Shown here: positions 6,690 through 8,349 of the stretch, piece after piece
How positions within the stretch are numbered: position 1 is the stretch's first letter
Layout of the letters: each line of letters begins with the position of its first letter
Assembly (NCBI GenBank): GCA_047639415.1
Contig: JBLINP010000216.1
Coordinates: 1 to 8,349, forward strand
Length of the DNA stretch: 8,349 nt
Reading direction: 5' to 3'
Origin: OFTM34 sp047639415
GTDB lineage: Bacteria > Planctomycetota > UBA1135 > GCA-002686595
Translations under genes and position numbers: made by a program
Notes under the pieces: model-generated
Databases searched by the model: none
What the model was told of the DNA's origin: nothing
What the model saw: the letters and a program-made list of their open reading frames with translations, nothing else

Positions 6690-8196
6690 GAACTCGAGCT
6701 TCGCGTTCGCACTTTTTTTGTGCGCGTGCGGTGACGGGCAAACCCCGACTAGTTCACAAGCCAACCAAGCTTCCGATCGCCCCAATATTTTGTGGGTGGT
6801 TTGGGACACGGTTCGAGCCGACCACCTGAGTTTGTACGGCTACGAACGCGAGACGACTCCGCAGTTGGACAGCTGGGCAAAGGAAGCGATGGTATTCGAA
6901 AACTGCCTTTCGACTGCGCCGATCACTGTGTCGTCGCATGCGGCTATGTTCACGGGGCTGATGCCGACGGAGACCGGCGCGAGCAATGCCCATCAATGGT
7001 TGAACGACGGCTTTGAAACGATGGCCGAGCAGATGTCAGGCGCCGGGTATCGCACCTTCGCTTGGGCGGCCAATCCGCACATATCGAAGGAAGAGAACTT
7101 CACTCAGGGGTTCGAGACGATTGAACACCCGTGGGATTCGGCAGTGCGGAAAGAAGCGCGCGCGATCGTTTCCGAGAAGGTCACGGGGGACCGTTCGAAT
7201 GAGCTAGGCAAGCGTTTGCGCAAAGAGGATGTGGATGGTTGGACGCTCAAGGCGGCCGGCGAGTTGGCGGAGCCCGCGCTGAACAAGTGGTTGGCCGCTG
7301 GCGATCAAACCAGACCCTTCTTCGCCTTCGTCAATTACATGGAAGCGCATCGGCCGCTGATTCCACCGCGCAAGTTGCGCGAAAAGTTCATGAGTCCCAA
7401 AGACGTGGACCGTTCCTATCAGGTCGACGTCTCTTGGATTCCGATGTGGGCCTTCAATTTCGGACTGAGCGAGATTTCGGAGCGCGACCTCGAAGCGATA
7501 GAAGCCGTCTATGACGCATCGATTCTCGAACTGGATGGATTGTTCGCGAGCCTGCTTGCATCGCTAGATGAAGCCGGTGAACTGGAAAACACGATCGTCG
7601 TTTTGACATCCGATCACGGCGAGCACTTGGGCGATCACCACATGCTCGATCACCAGTTTTCGGTATTCGACTCACTGCTCGAAGTGCCGTTGATCGTTCA
7701 TTTTCCGGCAAAATTCAAAGCAGGTCGAGATGCTCGTCCCGTTGTCAACTACGACCTTCATCCGACCCTACTCGAATTGGCGGGGCTTCAAACCCCAGTC
7801 GACTCGGAGTGGGGGCCGCGCAGCTTGTTGCGTCCGGCAGATCAGCGACTTCGCTTGGCCGAATTCAATGCGCCCTTCACGAAACCATTTCGAGCGTTGC
7901 GCAAATCCTATCCCGATTGGGATCAGGCAGAGTGGGAACAGAGCCTGCGAGCGCTGTCCAACGAGCAATTCAAGTTGATTCAAGGTTCGGCAGGTCGGCG
8001 CGAACTCTTTGTCGTGGGGGACGAAAGCCGCGATTTGATCACGGAAGAAACGGAAGCGCTCGATTCGCTTGAGCGCGCTCTCGATGTTTGGGTCAATCGA
8101 CTCAAGCCCGCGAAGCAAGACACGATTCCCGAAACCACCGATGCGCACCGCGAGATGCTCGATGGGCTCGGCTACTCGGGCGAAGACGAGCAGTAG
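6658..8196 (+). CDS. Second sulfatase/alkaline-phosphatase-fold lipoprotein
   Basis: Starting at ATG 6658 the product has 512 residues with a lipoprotein signal: basic n-region, hydrophobic 'SFAFALFL', then lipobox L-C-A-C24. The same frame is open from ATG 6514, but that start would bury the signal peptide in a 48-residue extension and overlap the previous gene by 176 nt, so it is not used. Catalytic features are 'WVVWDTVRAD' (D50), the nucleophile loop 'TVSSHAAMFTG' (90-100) and 'VVLTSDHGEHLGDH' (D319, H320), followed by 'EVPLIVHFP' (342-350), and a late 'FKLI' (438-441). T90 occupies the formylglycine position with H94 in place of Arg, as in the upstream protein, so it is not a classical sulfatase. 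It ends in 'MLDGLGYSGEDEQ', a tail recurring in this group. The N-terminal 10 codons overlap the 3' end of the preceding gene by 32 nt, so the two are almost certainly cotranscribed and translationally coupled. The substrate is unknown; a sulfate, phosphate or phosphonate ester are all possible. Confidence 0.85.
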   Translation: MNFRFRYPHARNSSFAFALFLCACGDGQTPTSSQANQASDRPNILWVVWDTVRADHLSLYGYERETTPQLDSWAKEAMVFENCLSTAPITVSSHAAMFTGLMPTETGASNAHQWLNDGFETMAEQMSGAGYRTFAWAANPHISKEENFTQGFETIEHPWDSAVRKEARAIVSEKVTGDRSNELGKRLRKEDVDGWTLKAAGELAEPALNKWLAAGDQTRPFFAFVNYMEAHRPLIPPRKLREKFMSPKDVDRSYQVDVSWIPMWAFNFGLSEISERDLEAIEAVYDASILELDGLFASLLASLDEAGELENTIVVLTSDHGEHLGDHHMLDHQFSVFDSLLEVPLIVHFPAKFKAGRDARPVVNYDLHPTLLELAGLQTPVDSEWGPRSLLRPADQRLRLAEFNAPFTKPFRALRKSYPDWDQAEWEQSLRALSNEQFKLIQGSAGRRELFVVGDESRDLITEETEALDSLERALDVWVNRLKPAKQDTIPETTDAHREMLDGLGYSGEDEQ

Positions 8197-8349
8197 AAAC
8201 GGTGTGAAGCTCGCAGGTCGGATACGGAGTCAGGCACTAATCCGCCACCGAACGGCAGGTACGGAGTCAGGCAATCTGCCGCCACCCAACGGCGGAACTG
8301 TGCCAGGGCAAAATCTGCTGCTCCAATGCAAAGGGGGCGGGCCAATTGG
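8197..8349. other. Non-coding 3' region after the operon
   Basis: No coding frame with a recognisable family was found in the last 153 bases. The region is dominated by the direct repeat at 8223-8293. A hairpin CCGCC/GGCGG at 8279-8295 with a 7-nt loop could help terminate operon transcripts, but it lacks a T-run. The final 40 bases show nothing recognisable. Confidence 0.4.
8223..8293. repeat. Imperfect 34-nt tandem direct repeat with hairpins, REP-like
   Basis: Two copies, 8223-8256 and 8260-8293, start 37 nt apart and differ at 5 of 34 positions. Both begin TACGGAGTCAGGCA and end AACGGC. The second copy can fold as two adjacent hairpins: GGCA-ATC-TGCC at 8270-8280 and CCGCC-ACCCAAC-GGCGG at 8279-8295. 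The four bases GGAG precede the first palindrome in each copy, a layout seen in REP elements served by RAYT (IS200-type tyrosine) transposases. No transposase gene lies in the window. Confidence 0.6.

Noticed and set aside
8197..8349. CRISPR-like array
   Set aside because: Only two repeat copies, 3 nt apart, with mismatches and no spacers of normal length.

Overview
The window reads as a chromosomal stretch of a moderately GC-rich Gram-negative bacterium. Several products carry lipoprotein or secretory signal peptides. The combination of arylsulfotransferase-family lipoproteins, sulfatase-fold lipoproteins ending in an 'L-x-x-L-G-Y' motif, and DNA spaced like Myxococcota or other former Deltaproteobacteria favours that group. 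This placement is an inference from protein style, not from a marker gene. No RNA genes, CRISPR arrays, phage genes or complete mobile elements were seen.

Layout. (1) Positions 1-336 (+) hold the C-terminal 111 residues of a family 2 glycosyltransferase, cut by the window edge. (2) Positions 337-531 are a convergent intergenic region with several small inverted repeats. (3) Positions 532-2265 (-) encode a secreted glucose/sorbosone-dehydrogenase-like beta-propeller with a calcium-type Asp loop and an extra C-terminal domain. (4) Positions 2266-2436 are a divergent intergenic region. (5) Positions 2437-3648 (+) encode a winged-helix DNA glycosylase of the YcaQ/AlkX type with the Q-L-D catalytic signature. 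(6) Positions 3717-8196 (+) hold three tightly packed genes: an arylsulfotransferase-like propeller lipoprotein, then two sulfatase/alkaline-phosphatase-fold lipoproteins. The gaps are 3 nt (first to second) and a 32-nt overlap (second to third). (7) Positions 8197-8349 are non-coding and carry an imperfect 34-nt direct repeat with small hairpins that looks like a dispersed REP-type element.

How the genes may work together. The last three genes look like one operon of envelope proteins handling sulfate or phosphate esters. A PAPS-independent arylsulfotransferase would move sulfuryl groups between phenol-type molecules, while the two partners have the metal site of the sulfatase fold. However, both partners have Thr, not Cys or Ser, at the position of the formylglycine nucleophile. 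They therefore cannot be classical formylglycine sulfatases, and may be phospho- or sulfotransferases or diesterases using Thr. The first of the two also ends in a CPxH...CxxC module spaced exactly like the heavy-metal-binding domain of metal-efflux proteins. A short 'L-x-x-[LI]-G-Y-[AS]' motif recurs in all three proteins. These points make the operon the most interesting part of the window.
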